Source: JAYFRL01 sp034925905 (GTDB lineage: Bacteria; Bacillota; Clostridia; Lachnospirales; Anaerotignaceae). From it: 53,405 nucleotides of DNA. How positions within the stretch are numbered: the stretch's first letter is position 1; each line of letters begins with the position of its first letter. Both the position numbers and the translations under genes were made by a program. Below are positions 9,989 through 19,572 of the stretch, piece after piece. Under the pieces are notes generated by a model. It did not search any database and was not told the origin of the DNA. It was given only the letters and a program-made list of their open reading frames with translations. Location: contig JAYFRL010000029.1 of NCBI GenBank assembly GCA_034925905.1, positions 1-53,405 of the forward strand, in the 5' to 3' direction.

Positions 9989-11446
9989 ATGAATTTTCCA
10001 AAATTTAAAAAAAAGTTCATATTGGTTTTATTGGTCTTTGTTTTTTCCAATAATTTGCACGTTTTCTCTTATGCCGAGGAAACTGTTGAAATTCATGCCG
10101 AAGCTTGTATTCTAGGCGAAGTTTCAACAGGCAAAATTATATATTCAAAAAACGCCGATAAAAAAATGTATCCCGCCAGCATGACAAAAATCCTTACTGC
10201 GCTTGTTTCCCTGGATTATTATGATTATGATTCTTTGATTACGGTAGGAGACGAGATTAATTCAATTCCGTATGATTCAAGCAAGGCAGGGCACACAAGG
10301 GGAGAGACCTTGAGCGTTTTAAATCTCATGAGAGGTCTTATAATTCCTTCGGGAAACGATACCTCGGCTGTTATAGCTTCGGCTGTTGCAAAAAAAGTTT
10401 CAGGTAACTCTTCTTTAAACTATACCCAAGACGAACAAATATTTGCCAAGCTTATGAATGAAAAGGCGAAAGCTTTGGGAGCCACTAATTCAAACTTCGT
10501 TAATCCGCATGGTTATCATGATGAAAACCATTATTCGACTGCCAACGATATTTTTAAAATTTCACAAGCATTTGCAAAAAACAGCACTCTTATGGAAATC
10601 GCCGGAGAAACTCTTTATTCCGGACTTGGTGCAGACGAAAGCCTGACAGGAGAATCATCCCTTATAATTAAAAACTATTACTGGGAAACACATAACCTTT
10701 TATTGAGTGACGGAGAATATAAATATGAATATGCCACTGGTATAAAAACAGGCTTTACAGACGAAGCAGGGGACTGCCTTGTTGCTTCCGCAAAAAAAGA
10801 TGGGGTTGAGCTTATAGCTGTTATATTTAATTCAGAAGATCCGAACAGATGGATTGATGCAAAAACCCTTTTTAATTATGGATTTAATAACTATGAATTT
10901 AAAACTGTTGATTCATATGGTAATACACTAGATAATGTTAAGCTTACAAACCAGGAAAAAGATTACCCAGATAATATAGATATTGAAGTAAGAAAAAAAG
11001 TTCTTTTGTTTTTAAGTGATGAAGAGTTTTCAAAGCTTGAACGCAAGATGGTTTATTCGTCTGATTATATTTATGTCCCAGAAGAAGGGGAGGACTTGGT
11101 TAAAAACGATAATACAGGAAAAGATGTAACATTAAAAGCCCCTATTGATAAATATAATCCCGTAGGAACGGTGCAGTATGTTTTAAATAATAACATCCTA
11201 CATGAAGAACCTGTTTATGCTAAGCAATCCGTTCCCGAAAAGGTCGAAAAAAGTATAATTGATATATTAAAAGGATTCTTAAAAAATATTTTTACGGTAA
11301 AAGGTTTTTTAATGTTTATAATAAGCTTATTGGCCTTAACCGTAATATTTCTTATAATAGCTTCCATAATAAAGAGAATTATACATAATAGACGAAACAG
11401 ACACAAAAGGCTAAAATACGCATACAGGATTAAAAAAAAGCGCTGA
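9989..11446 (+). CDS. D-alanyl-D-alanine carboxypeptidase (DacF/PBP5 type)
   Basis: A serine peptidase that trims the terminal D-Ala of peptidoglycan pentapeptides outside the membrane. An N-terminal signal peptide (residues about 10-30) is followed by the three penicillin-binding motifs: S64-M-T-K67, S121-G-N123 and K253-T-G255. After the catalytic and beta-rich C-terminal domains there is a transmembrane helix at about 438-460 and a very basic tail. Classic PBP5 enzymes use an amphipathic helix, so a true membrane span plus a cationic tail is slightly unusual. The start follows GGTGGTGA. Confidence 0.9.
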   Translation: MNFPKFKKKFILVLLVFVFSNNLHVFSYAEETVEIHAEACILGEVSTGKIIYSKNADKKMYPASMTKILTALVSLDYYDYDSLITVGDEINSIPYDSSKAGHTRGETLSVLNLMRGLIIPSGNDTSAVIASAVAKKVSGNSSLNYTQDEQIFAKLMNEKAKALGATNSNFVNPHGYHDENHYSTANDIFKISQAFAKNSTLMEIAGETLYSGLGADESLTGESSLIIKNYYWETHNLLLSDGEYKYEYATGIKTGFTDEAGDCLVASAKKDGVELIAVIFNSEDPNRWIDAKTLFNYGFNNYEFKTVDSYGNTLDNVKLTNQEKDYPDNIDIEVRKKVLLFLSDEEFSKLERKMVYSSDYIYVPEEGEDLVKNDNTGKDVTLKAPIDKYNPVGTVQYVLNNNILHEEPVYAKQSVPEKVEKSIIDILKGFLKNIFTVKGFLMFIISLLALTVIFLIIASIIKRIIHNRRNRHKRLKYAYRIKKKR

Positions 11447-11535
11447 ATTTAATATTTCAATGTTTTATATTTACATAACTTAATTATGGTAAACATGCTT
11501 ATTGGAATTAAAACATCTTAAGAATAAATAAAAGC

Positions 11536-11564
11536 TTGATTTTTAAGTAAAATTATGATATAAA
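11536..11564 (+). promoter_or_regulatory. Probable sigma-A promoter of the leuS leader
   Basis: TTGATT at 11536-11541 and TATAAA at 11559-11564 are spaced by 17 bases. Transcription would start about 60 bases before stem I of the T-box. Confidence 0.5.
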
Positions 11565-11631
11565 TTACTTTGGATTTACTTAATTTTATAAATTATAACA
11601 AAAAAGCTTAGAAGAGGAATATTAGACATAA

Positions 11632-11862
11632 AAGCATTTCAAAGAGAGCTGCGTTTTGCTGAAAAGCAGTATTTGCAAATATGCCAAACTCGCCTCGGAG
11701 CTTCATTCTGAAATATGCTGAAAGCCTATGTGTAGGGATTGACGTTTCCGGCGTTAACGGATTTTTTAGTGTATTATATTTTTACGTACACAAAATGAAC
11801 TAGAGTGGTTATTGAAAATCAGCTTTTCGTCTCTAAATTTAAAAAGGCGAAAAGCTTTTTTA
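11632..11862 (+). promoter_or_regulatory. T-box leader (leucine), upstream of leuS
   Basis: Stem I is closed by AGCATTTCA (11633-11641) pairing with TGAAATATGCT (11709-11719) and contains the AGAGAG motif at 11643-11648. The T-box itself is GAACTAGAGTGGTT at 11797-11810. A terminator follows: AGCTTTTCG 11821-11829 pairs with CGAAAAGCT 11848-11856 and runs into T residues. Uncharged tRNA-Leu would stabilise the alternative antiterminator. I could not decide between CTC and CTT (around 11690-11703) as the specifier; both are Leu codons, consistent with leuS downstream. Confidence 0.85.
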
Positions 11863-11887
11863 TTAAAGCTTAGGAGGATAATTTTTT

Positions 11888-14299
11888 ATGGGCAATTATT
11901 ATGATTTTCAAAAAATAGAGCAGAAATGGCGTAAAGAATGGGAAAAAAATCCGGTTAATAAATATGACGACATAAAGCCTAAATACTATTGCCTAGATAT
12001 GTTTCCTTATCCCTCAGGAAGTGGGCTTCATGTAGGCCATTGGAGAGGCTATGTGCTTAGCGACGTTATAAGCCGTTATAAAATTCTTTGCGGTTATCAG
12101 GTTCTTCATCCAATGGGATGGGATGCTTTCGGTCTGCCTGCTGAAAACGATGCCATAAAAAAGAATATCCATCCGGAAGTTGGCACAGCAAACAATATTG
12201 CAAATGTTAAGCGCCAGCTTCATGAAATAAGCGCTGTTTACGACTGGGATAAAGAAATAAACACTACAGACCCTAAGTATTACAAATGGACACAATGGAT
12301 ATTTGCTCAAATGTTCAAAGAGGGGCTTGCGTATGAAAAAGAAATGCCTCTTAACTGGTGTCCAAGCTGCAAATGTGTTTTAGCAAACGAAGAAGCTACA
12401 AACGGAGTTTGCGAAAGATGCGGCTCTGTTGTTACCAAAAGAAGTCTGCGCCAATGGATGCTTAAAATAACTCATTATGCCGAAAGATTGCTTAATGACC
12501 TGGATAACCTTGAATGGTCAGAAAAGGTTAAAAAAATGCAATCTGACTGGATAGGTAAAAGTTATGGCGCAGAAGTTGATTTTAAAATAAAAAATTCAGA
12601 TAAAGCAATTAAAGTTTTCACAACAAGACCTGATACACTTTACGGCGCAACTTTTATGGTTCTTTCTCCTGAGCATAAATACGTTAGTGAAGTTACAACT
12701 TCTGAAAATAAAGAAACCGTTAAAGCTTATTGCTATGCCGCTTCAACGAAATCTTCAGTGGACAGGATGGCTGATAAAGAAAAAACAGGTGTGTTTACAG
12801 GCTCATATTGCATAAACCCTCTTAACAATAGCCTTTTGCCTATATGGATATCAGATTATGTTCTTGCGGATTACGGTACTGGAGCCATAATGTGCGTTCC
12901 TGCTCATGACCAGCGTGACTTTGATTTTGCAAAGAAATATAATTTGCCTATAATCCAGGTTATATTAAAAGAGGGCGAAGAAGAAAAAGAGCTTACGGAA
13001 GCCTATATAGGTGATGGAATTATAATAAATTCCGGAGATTTTAACGGAATGAAAGCATATGATGCAAAAAACTGGGTTCCGACATATCTTGAAGAAAAAG
13101 GCATAGGAACAAAAACCATAAACTATAAACTTAGGGACTGGGTATTTTCAAGGCAAAGATATTGGGGCGAACCCATCCCGATTGTTCATTGTGAAAAATG
13201 CGGGGCTGTTGTTGTCCCGGACGATGAACTTCCTGTTCTGCTTCCTAAGGTTGATTCTTACCAGCCTACGGATACGGGAGAATCTCCTCTTGCAGCAATT
13301 ACGGACTGGGTTAATACAACGTGCCCGAAATGCGGAGGTCCTGCAAAACGTGAAACAAACACAATGCCACAATGGGCAGGATCATCATGGTATTTTTTAA
13401 GGTATCCGGATGTTAATAATGATAAAGAGCTTGCAAGCAAAGAAGCGTTAAGAAAATGGGCTCCTGTTGATATGTATGTAGGCGGAATTGAACATGCCGT
13501 TTTGCATCTTTTATACGCAAGGTTTTACACAAAATTTTTATATGATATAGGCGCAATTGAATTTGATGAACCGTTTAAACGTCTTTTTAATCAAGGCATG
13601 ATAAATAAAGACGGAGCAAAAATGAGCAAATCAAAGGGAAACATAGTTTCGCCTGATGATTTGGTTAAACATTACGGTTGTGACTCATTAAGGCTTTATG
13701 AGCTTTTTGTTGGACCCCCAGAGCTTGATTCTGAATGGGATGACAGTGGGATAGACGGAGTTTTCAGGTATCTCAATAAGGTTTGGAAGCTTGTTGACAC
13801 ATATAACGGCAAATTTATAAAAGCAACAAGTGATATGGTTTTTATAAAGAATAAAATCATATATGAAATAACAAACAGGCTTAATCAACTTACAATGAAT
13901 ACTGTTGTTAGCGGATTTATGGAATTTACAAACAAAATTATTGAAATTGCAAGGGCTGAAAATGGGATTGACAAAGAAACAATCGAAACCTTGATTATTT
14001 TGTTGTCTCCTTTTACTCCGCATCTTTCCGAGGAGCTTTGGCATAGAATCGGGCACGAAACATCTGTTTTTGCTGAAAAATGGCCAGAATGTGATAAATC
14101 CAAGCTTTCTGTTTCAACAGTTTCGATTGCACTTCAGATAAACGGTAAAGTTAAGGGAAACATGAATATTTCAGTTGACGAACCAAAAGAAAATATTTTA
14201 AATATGGCTAAAGAAGCCCTGTCTTCCAGAATAGGAGAGGGTACAATAGTTAAAGAAATATATGTTCCCGGCAAAATTGTAAATATTGTAGTTAAATAA
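11888..14299 (+). CDS. leuS: Leucyl-tRNA synthetase
   Basis: Class I synthetase that charges tRNA-Leu. The HIGH signature is HVGH at residues 48-51 and the KMSKS loop is at 578-582. The insert between them includes the zinc-ribbon cysteines (CPSCKC..CERCG) and the CP1 editing domain with the TTRPDTLYGATFM motif. The 803 residues match bacterial LeuRS. TTAGGAGG precedes the ATG, and expression is controlled by the T-box leader upstream. Confidence 0.97.
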   Translation: MGNYYDFQKIEQKWRKEWEKNPVNKYDDIKPKYYCLDMFPYPSGSGLHVGHWRGYVLSDVISRYKILCGYQVLHPMGWDAFGLPAENDAIKKNIHPEVGTANNIANVKRQLHEISAVYDWDKEINTTDPKYYKWTQWIFAQMFKEGLAYEKEMPLNWCPSCKCVLANEEATNGVCERCGSVVTKRSLRQWMLKITHYAERLLNDLDNLEWSEKVKKMQSDWIGKSYGAEVDFKIKNSDKAIKVFTTRPDTLYGATFMVLSPEHKYVSEVTTSENKETVKAYCYAASTKSSVDRMADKEKTGVFTGSYCINPLNNSLLPIWISDYVLADYGTGAIMCVPAHDQRDFDFAKKYNLPIIQVILKEGEEEKELTEAYIGDGIIINSGDFNGMKAYDAKNWVPTYLEEKGIGTKTINYKLRDWVFSRQRYWGEPIPIVHCEKCGAVVVPDDELPVLLPKVDSYQPTDTGESPLAAITDWVNTTCPKCGGPAKRETNTMPQWAGSSWYFLRYPDVNNDKELASKEALRKWAPVDMYVGGIEHAVLHLLYARFYTKFLYDIGAIEFDEPFKRLFNQGMINKDGAKMSKSKGNIVSPDDLVKHYGCDSLRLYELFVGPPELDSEWDDSGIDGVFRYLNKVWKLVDTYNGKFIKATSDMVFIKNKIIYEITNRLNQLTMNTVVSGFMEFTNKIIEIARAENGIDKETIETLIILLSPFTPHLSEELWHRIGHETSVFAEKWPECDKSKLSVSTVSIALQINGKVKGNMNISVDEPKENILNMAKEALSSRIGEGTIVKEIYVPGKIVNIVVK

Positions 14300-14304
14300 A
14301 TAAA

Positions 14305-14340
14305 AAAACTGCTATGAATTTCTTCATAGCAGTTTTTTTA
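14305..14340. terminator. Bidirectional terminator between leuS and lplA
   Basis: ACTGCTATGAA (14308-14318) and TTCATAGCAGT (14322-14332) form a perfect 11-bp stem. It is flanked by A residues on the left and T residues on the right, so it can stop both convergent genes. Confidence 0.85.
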
Positions 14341-14359
14341 TATTAACATATACTTTTTA

Positions 14360-15349
14360 TCACATAATAAGTATATCAACAAAATCTTTTTTTGTCATAT
14401 TGTTGAAATAATATCCTATATTTACGTCCTTAATGGCATCTTTTATATCATTTTCCTCGATCTTTCGGCCTATAAGAAGCTCTGCAATTTCACGGTTATC
14501 TCCGTTTCCGAAATAGTCTCCGTAAATCTGGAGAGAATTTATTATTCCGTTTTTAACTTCCATATAAATTTCGATTTTACCGCAGCCTTCAATGCGTCTT
14601 TCTTTTAAAATGTTATATCTTGGAGAAGACCCGAACGTCCATTCCCATGTGTCGTATTTATTTTCCTTGATTTTAATTATTTCTTTCAAGTCATTTTCTG
14701 TAAGCTTATATTCTTCAATATCTCCGTCTTCAAACATAAAACGAAGCAGCATATTTTTAAATTCATCGACATGAATATCATCCTTAATATATTCTTTAAC
14801 ATTTGTAACACGGCTTTTAACTGATTTTATTCCTTTGGATTCAATTTTATCCTTTGAAACATTTAAAGAAGCGGCTACAACGCCTATATTGGAATTATAC
14901 ATTATAGTTCCGTGATGCAAAACGCGGTTGTTTTTTGAATATTGCGAATTTCCTGAAAACTTTTTCCCATCTATGGTCATATCATTCCTACCGTTAAGTT
15001 CAGCTTTAACTCCGAATTTATCTAAAGCTTTAATTATCGGTATACAAAATTTACTGAAATCAAAAGTGCTCATATCTCCACCATCAACAATAAAAGTAAA
15101 GCAAAGATTCCCCATGTCATGATAAACGGCGCCACCACCGGATAATCTACGAACAACTTTAATGTTATGTTCTTTAACATACTCCATATTAATTTCAGAG
15201 ATTGCGTTCTGATGCTTTCCAACAACAATTGTGTTGTCATTTTGCCAAAGCATAAAATATTCCTTGGATTTATCCATGTTATCAAAAACATATTGCTCAA
15301 GTGCTAAATTAAATCTTGGATCATTTGAAGGGCTTTCAATATATATCAT
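14360..15349 (-). CDS. lplA: Lipoate-protein ligase A
   Basis: Attaches exogenous lipoate, via lipoyl-AMP, to lysines of 2-oxoacid dehydrogenase E2 or glycine cleavage H proteins. The motif RRLSGGGAVYHD is at 67-78 and the conserved lysine is probably K130 in DGKKFSGNSQ. A C-terminal accessory domain follows, giving 329 residues as in bacterial LplA. AAGGAGAA lies just before the ATG. It stands alone, convergent to leuS. Confidence 0.93.
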   Translation of the reverse strand: MIYIESPSNDPRFNLALEQYVFDNMDKSKEYFMLWQNDNTIVVGKHQNAISEINMEYVKEHNIKVVRRLSGGGAVYHDMGNLCFTFIVDGGDMSTFDFSKFCIPIIKALDKFGVKAELNGRNDMTIDGKKFSGNSQYSKNNRVLHHGTIMYNSNIGVVAASLNVSKDKIESKGIKSVKSRVTNVKEYIKDDIHVDEFKNMLLRFMFEDGDIEEYKLTENDLKEIIKIKENKYDTWEWTFGSSPRYNILKERRIEGCGKIEIYMEVKNGIINSLQIYGDYFGNGDNREIAELLIGRKIEENDIKDAIKDVNIGYYFNNMTKKDFVDILIM

Positions 15350-15805
15350 TTAAAATTCTCCTTATAAATGGGAAATATCATTCAAACAATTTTTATTCGA
15401 CGAGAGAAGTGCTTTTTTGACAGGTTTTTATGTTATAAAAATTATTTGAATAATTTAATTCATATTTTAACATATTTATCTGTTGGTGTGGTGTAATATT
15501 TTAAAATGCAAAATAATTTTTAAATTTTAGAAGGATTTAAAGTTTTAATTTTCTAATATGTAAATTTCAAAATTAATAAATTTTTATATGATATTATTTT
15601 CTATATAATCTATATAAAAAAATAAGTAATCGCTATAGCAAAACTTAAATTAATAAATTAAAGGGGAAAATTATCAGTTTTATGGCTTTGGAGTATAAAT
15701 ACCCTTGATTTATTCGTAAAACCATTGTTTTGCGTATAGTTTTATATACCCTTCTTTCTCTTCTTTTAAACAAATCCCATAAATACCGATATAATAATTG
15801 CTATA
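15350..15805. other. Long AT-rich intergenic region between lplA and pyc
   Basis: About 450 bases of very AT-rich sequence with no ORF that has a ribosome site, no recognisable RNA and no inverted repeat of note beyond the pyc terminator that follows. It should contain the lplA promoter, but I cannot choose one with confidence. Confidence 0.5.
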
Positions 15806-15850
15806 ACAAAAACAATGCTTATAATTTTTTTATTATAAGCATTGTTTTTT
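15806..15850 (-). terminator. Terminator after pyruvate carboxylase
   Basis: AACAATGCTTATAA and TTATAAGCATTGTT form a long stem around an AT loop, and the minus-strand product ends in a U-rich run. It begins six bases past the pyc stop. Confidence 0.75.
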
Positions 15851-15855
15851 ATTTG

Positions 15856-18800
15856 TTAATTCTTATCTTTATCCAATATTATAAATGACATAAGAAGTTC
15901 ACCCTGGTTTACGCGCTCGCCTTCTGCTGCATAAATTTTATCTACAACTCCATCAACCTTTGAAACTATACTTGTTTCCATTTTCATAGCCTCTATAGTC
16001 ATAAGGGATGTATTCTTTGATACCTTTTGTCCTTCTTTAACTAGGATTTTCCCAACCGTTCCCGGAATTGGAGCGCCTATATGCGAAAGATTATTTGTTT
16101 CGGCTTTAAGCTTCCTATCTGTCTTAACATGGAGGTTGTTGTCTTGTATCCTTATTTCTCGCATAATTCCGTTTATTTCGAAGGTTAATATTCTCATGCC
16201 TTCTTTATCGGGATCGCTCATGTCGATATATTTTATTATGATTTGTTTTCCTTCGCCAATTTTAAGCAAGGTTTCTTCTCCTTTACGCAAACCATAGAAA
16301 AAAACATGGCTGTCTAGCCTGCTAACATCATTGTAATATTCAAGCGACAAGCAATAATCATCATAAACCTTAGGATAAAGAGCGTAGCTTAGTATGTTTC
16401 TGTCATTAACTGATTTTTCGTTTAAGCTCTTTTTAGCCATAAGATGTTTTCTGATGCTTTCAAAGTCTGCCGAAGGAAGAAGTTCTCCTGCCCTTCCTTT
16501 TATCGGTTCCTGGCCTTTAAGAACTATCTTGCTTAATTCCTCAGGGAATCCCCCGTCCGGACGACCTATCATACCTTTAAAATATTCAACAACAGAATCC
16601 GGATATGAAAGATCTTTACCCTTTGTAAATATGTTTTCTTTATTTAATCCGTTTTTCGACATAAATATCGCCATGTCGCCAACAACCTTTGATGTTGGTG
16701 TAACTTTTACGATATTTCCAAACAATTCATTAGCCTCTTTATACAAAGCTTTAATTTCTTCAAAATTATCCTCGGATCCCATTGATTTTACCTGGGCTAA
16801 AAGGTTTGAATATTGACCTCCCGGAATTTCATATTTATAAATTTCAGTAGTGGGATTTTTCATTTCACTTTCAAAACCAGCATATATTTTACGCACATCC
16901 CCAAAATATCTGCTTATTTCATTAATTTCATCCATGTCAAACCCAGTATCCCTGCGGGTTCCGGCAAGAGATGCAACAACAGAGTTTAAGGATGGCTGGC
17001 TTGTGAGAGAACTCATTGACTCTATTGCAAGGTCAACAATATTAACCCCGGCTTCCGAAGCCATTAAAACTGTGCTTACACCGTTTCCTGTCGTATCATG
17101 CGTATGGAGATGCAAAGGTATATTAAGCTCAGCTTTCAAAGCAGAGAAAAGTTCCTTTGCAGCGTATGGTTTAAGAAGCCCAGCCATGTCTTTTATAGCA
17201 AAAATGTGGCAGCCCAAGGCTTCAAGCTCTTTTGCTTTTTTAACGTAATAGTCAATAGTATACTTCTTTTCATCTTTATTTAATAAATCTCCAGTATAGC
17301 AAATAGCGCCTTCAACAATTTTGCCTGTGTCAAGCGCAACCTCAATGGGCAAGCGCATGTTTTCTATCCAGTTTAAGCTGTCAAATATCCTAAATACATC
17401 CACACCGCGTTCGGAAGCAACTTCAATGAATTTTTTAACGACATTATCCGGATAGTTTTTATACCCAACTGCATTTGAAGCGCGCAAAAGCATTTGTATA
17501 AGCGTATTCGGCATAAGTTCATGCAGTTTTTGAAGCCTTACCCATGGAGACTCCTTTAAAAATCTATATGCAACATCAAAGGTTGCTCCACCCCATGCCT
17601 CACATGAAAAACCATGTCTCATAGCAACATTTTCAGCCTCTGCCGCTTTCAGAATATCAATAGTTCTCATTCTTGTGGCAATTAAAGACTGATGGGCGTC
17701 ACGCATGGTTGTGTCTGTTATATAAAGCTTTTCGTCTTTAAAAATTTTTTGAGTGTACTCTTTTGCGCCAAGTTTTAAAAACTCGTCTCTTGCGCCATAC
17801 ACTTTAATTTTCTTATCATATTTTGGCGGATTAATTTCTGAAAATATAGGTTTGTTTCCCATGCTTTCATTTACAATTTTATTACCTATAAATTCAGCAA
17901 TTTTCGTTGCTCTGTCCTTTCCGAGCACTATATTAAAAAGCTCAGGGGTGTCTTCAATAAATGTGGTTGTGCTTTTTCCTTGTATAAATGTTTCGCTTTG
18001 AAGCACATTTATTAAAAACGGTATGTTTGTTTTCACTCCCCTTATTCTTGTTTCTTTTAATGCCCTTACGGCTTTTTTTGACGCATTTCTAAAGGTTCTG
18101 TCATACGCAATAACCTTAACGAGCAGGCTGTCATAATAAGGCGTTATTTCGGCTCCCGTATAAGCTGTTCCTCCGTCAAGCCTTATGCCATTTCCGGCAG
18201 CCGAGCGGTATACAGATATTTTACCTGTGTCAGGCAGAAAGTTATTTGCAGGGTCTTCCGTTGTAACACGCATTTGTATTGCATGGCACATGGATTTTAT
18301 GTTTTCCTGTGAAGAAATATTTATTTCTTCTGAGTTTAACGGATATCCTTCTTCTATTAATATTTGAGCTTGAACGATATCAATTCCTGTGATAACTTCG
18401 GTTACGGTATGTTCAACCTGAATACGTGGGTTCATTTCTATGAAATAATAGTTTTCATTTGAATCAACCAAAAATTCAAGTGTTCCGGCGCTTTTATAGT
18501 TTACCCTTTTTGCAAGCCTGATTGCATCTTCAAATATCTTTTTTCTTGTTTCGTCGCTTATGCTGTCTGCCGGGGCATATTCAACAACTTTTTGATGACG
18601 CCTTTGAACGGAACAGTCTCTATCGAAAAGATGCACAACATTCCCATATTTGTCGCCTAAAATCTGAACCTCAATATGCTTTGGGTTTTTAAGGTATTTT
18701 TCCATAAATATCTTGTCGTCACCGAAAGCTTTTTTAGCTTCATTTCTGGCTTCGAGAAATTCCTTAGGCATTTCCGAAGCCGAGTTTACAATGCGCATAC

Positions 18801-19323
18801 CTCTTCCACCGCCGCCGTTTGATGCTTTAAGCATTACAGGATACCCTATTCTCTCGGCAACTTCCATAGCTTCATTTTCATCTTTTAAAGACCTGTTAAT
18901 TCCGGGAATAATGGGAACATTGCATTCAACGGCAATTTTTTTTGATGAAATTTTATCACCCATATCGTTCATGGTTTTAACAGTTGGACCTATGAACGCA
19001 ATTCCATTTTGCTCACATTTTTCAACAAACTCAGGGTTTTCAGAAAGAAACCCATACCCCGGATGAATTGCATCGACATTTTTTAATTTTGCAATATTTA
19101 TTATTTTATCCATATCTAAATATGCATCAATAGGTCCCTTTTCTTTGTTTAAGATATATGTTTCATCACATTTTGTCCTAAACAATGAATAAATATCTTC
19201 TTTTGAATAGATCCCCACTGTTTCAATTTCCAATTCATTAAGTGCCCTAAAAATCCTTATGGCTATCTCGCCTCTGTTTGCAACGAGAACTCTTTTAAAT
19301 TTTTTAATTTTTATTTTTGACAA
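15856..19323 (-). CDS. pyc: Pyruvate carboxylase
   Basis: A biotin enzyme that makes oxaloacetate from pyruvate, bicarbonate and ATP. Biotin carboxylase (KRVLVANRGEIAIRI near the N-terminus, ATP-grasp GGGGRGM), carboxyltransferase (DTTMRDAHQ at 537-545) and biotinyl domain (biotinyl lysine K1114 in EAMKMET) are fused in one chain of 1155 residues. I place the start at TTG 19323 because GAGGGGG lies upstream and the protein then begins SKIKIKKFKRVLVANRGE as in homologs. The longer frame to 19431 runs into the radA terminator hairpin and is unlikely. Confidence 0.95.
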   Translation of the reverse strand: MSKIKIKKFKRVLVANRGEIAIRIFRALNELEIETVGIYSKEDIYSLFRTKCDETYILNKEKGPIDAYLDMDKIINIAKLKNVDAIHPGYGFLSENPEFVEKCEQNGIAFIGPTVKTMNDMGDKISSKKIAVECNVPIIPGINRSLKDENEAMEVAERIGYPVMLKASNGGGGRGMRIVNSASEMPKEFLEARNEAKKAFGDDKIFMEKYLKNPKHIEVQILGDKYGNVVHLFDRDCSVQRRHQKVVEYAPADSISDETRKKIFEDAIRLAKRVNYKSAGTLEFLVDSNENYYFIEMNPRIQVEHTVTEVITGIDIVQAQILIEEGYPLNSEEINISSQENIKSMCHAIQMRVTTEDPANNFLPDTGKISVYRSAAGNGIRLDGGTAYTGAEITPYYDSLLVKVIAYDRTFRNASKKAVRALKETRIRGVKTNIPFLINVLQSETFIQGKSTTTFIEDTPELFNIVLGKDRATKIAEFIGNKIVNESMGNKPIFSEINPPKYDKKIKVYGARDEFLKLGAKEYTQKIFKDEKLYITDTTMRDAHQSLIATRMRTIDILKAAEAENVAMRHGFSCEAWGGATFDVAYRFLKESPWVRLQKLHELMPNTLIQMLLRASNAVGYKNYPDNVVKKFIEVASERGVDVFRIFDSLNWIENMRLPIEVALDTGKIVEGAICYTGDLLNKDEKKYTIDYYVKKAKELEALGCHIFAIKDMAGLLKPYAAKELFSALKAELNIPLHLHTHDTTGNGVSTVLMASEAGVNIVDLAIESMSSLTSQPSLNSVVASLAGTRRDTGFDMDEINEISRYFGDVRKIYAGFESEMKNPTTEIYKYEIPGGQYSNLLAQVKSMGSEDNFEEIKALYKEANELFGNIVKVTPTSKVVGDMAIFMSKNGLNKENIFTKGKDLSYPDSVVEYFKGMIGRPDGGFPEELSKIVLKGQEPIKGRAGELLPSADFESIRKHLMAKKSLNEKSVNDRNILSYALYPKVYDDYCLSLEYYNDVSRLDSHVFFYGLRKGEETLLKIGEGKQIIIKYIDMSDPDKEGMRILTFEINGIMREIRIQDNNLHVKTDRKLKAETNNLSHIGAPIPGTVGKILVKEGQKVSKNTSLMTIEAMKMETSIVSKVDGVVDKIYAAEGERVNQGELLMSFIILDKDKN

Positions 19324-19411
19324 TTTAATCCCCCTCTTAACAGTAAAAACATGCAGTAAACAAGTTTTATCAAATTGGACTTTTATCAACAATTTTTTAG
19401 TTGGTATAAGA

Positions 19412-19448
19412 TAAAAACAAGCCGTATACAAATCTTGCAGACGGCTTG
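19412..19448 (-). terminator. Terminator after radA
   Basis: On the minus strand AAGCCGT (19447-19441) pairs with ACGGCTT (19425-19419), with further pairing inside the loop, followed by a run of five T residues. Confidence 0.7.
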
Positions 19449-19572
19449 GATTTTCATCACTTATTCGGCAATATACGTATAACCTTATAGTTATATTATG
19501 TTATATAACTATTATAATTAAGTATTTGTATACTGTAAACTATAAATATCTTAGCTTCGATATAAGCACAGG

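Noticed and set aside
19324..19431. 36-residue N-terminal extension of pyruvate carboxylase
   Set aside because: It overlaps the radA terminator hairpin, has no ribosome site and has no similarity to the family.
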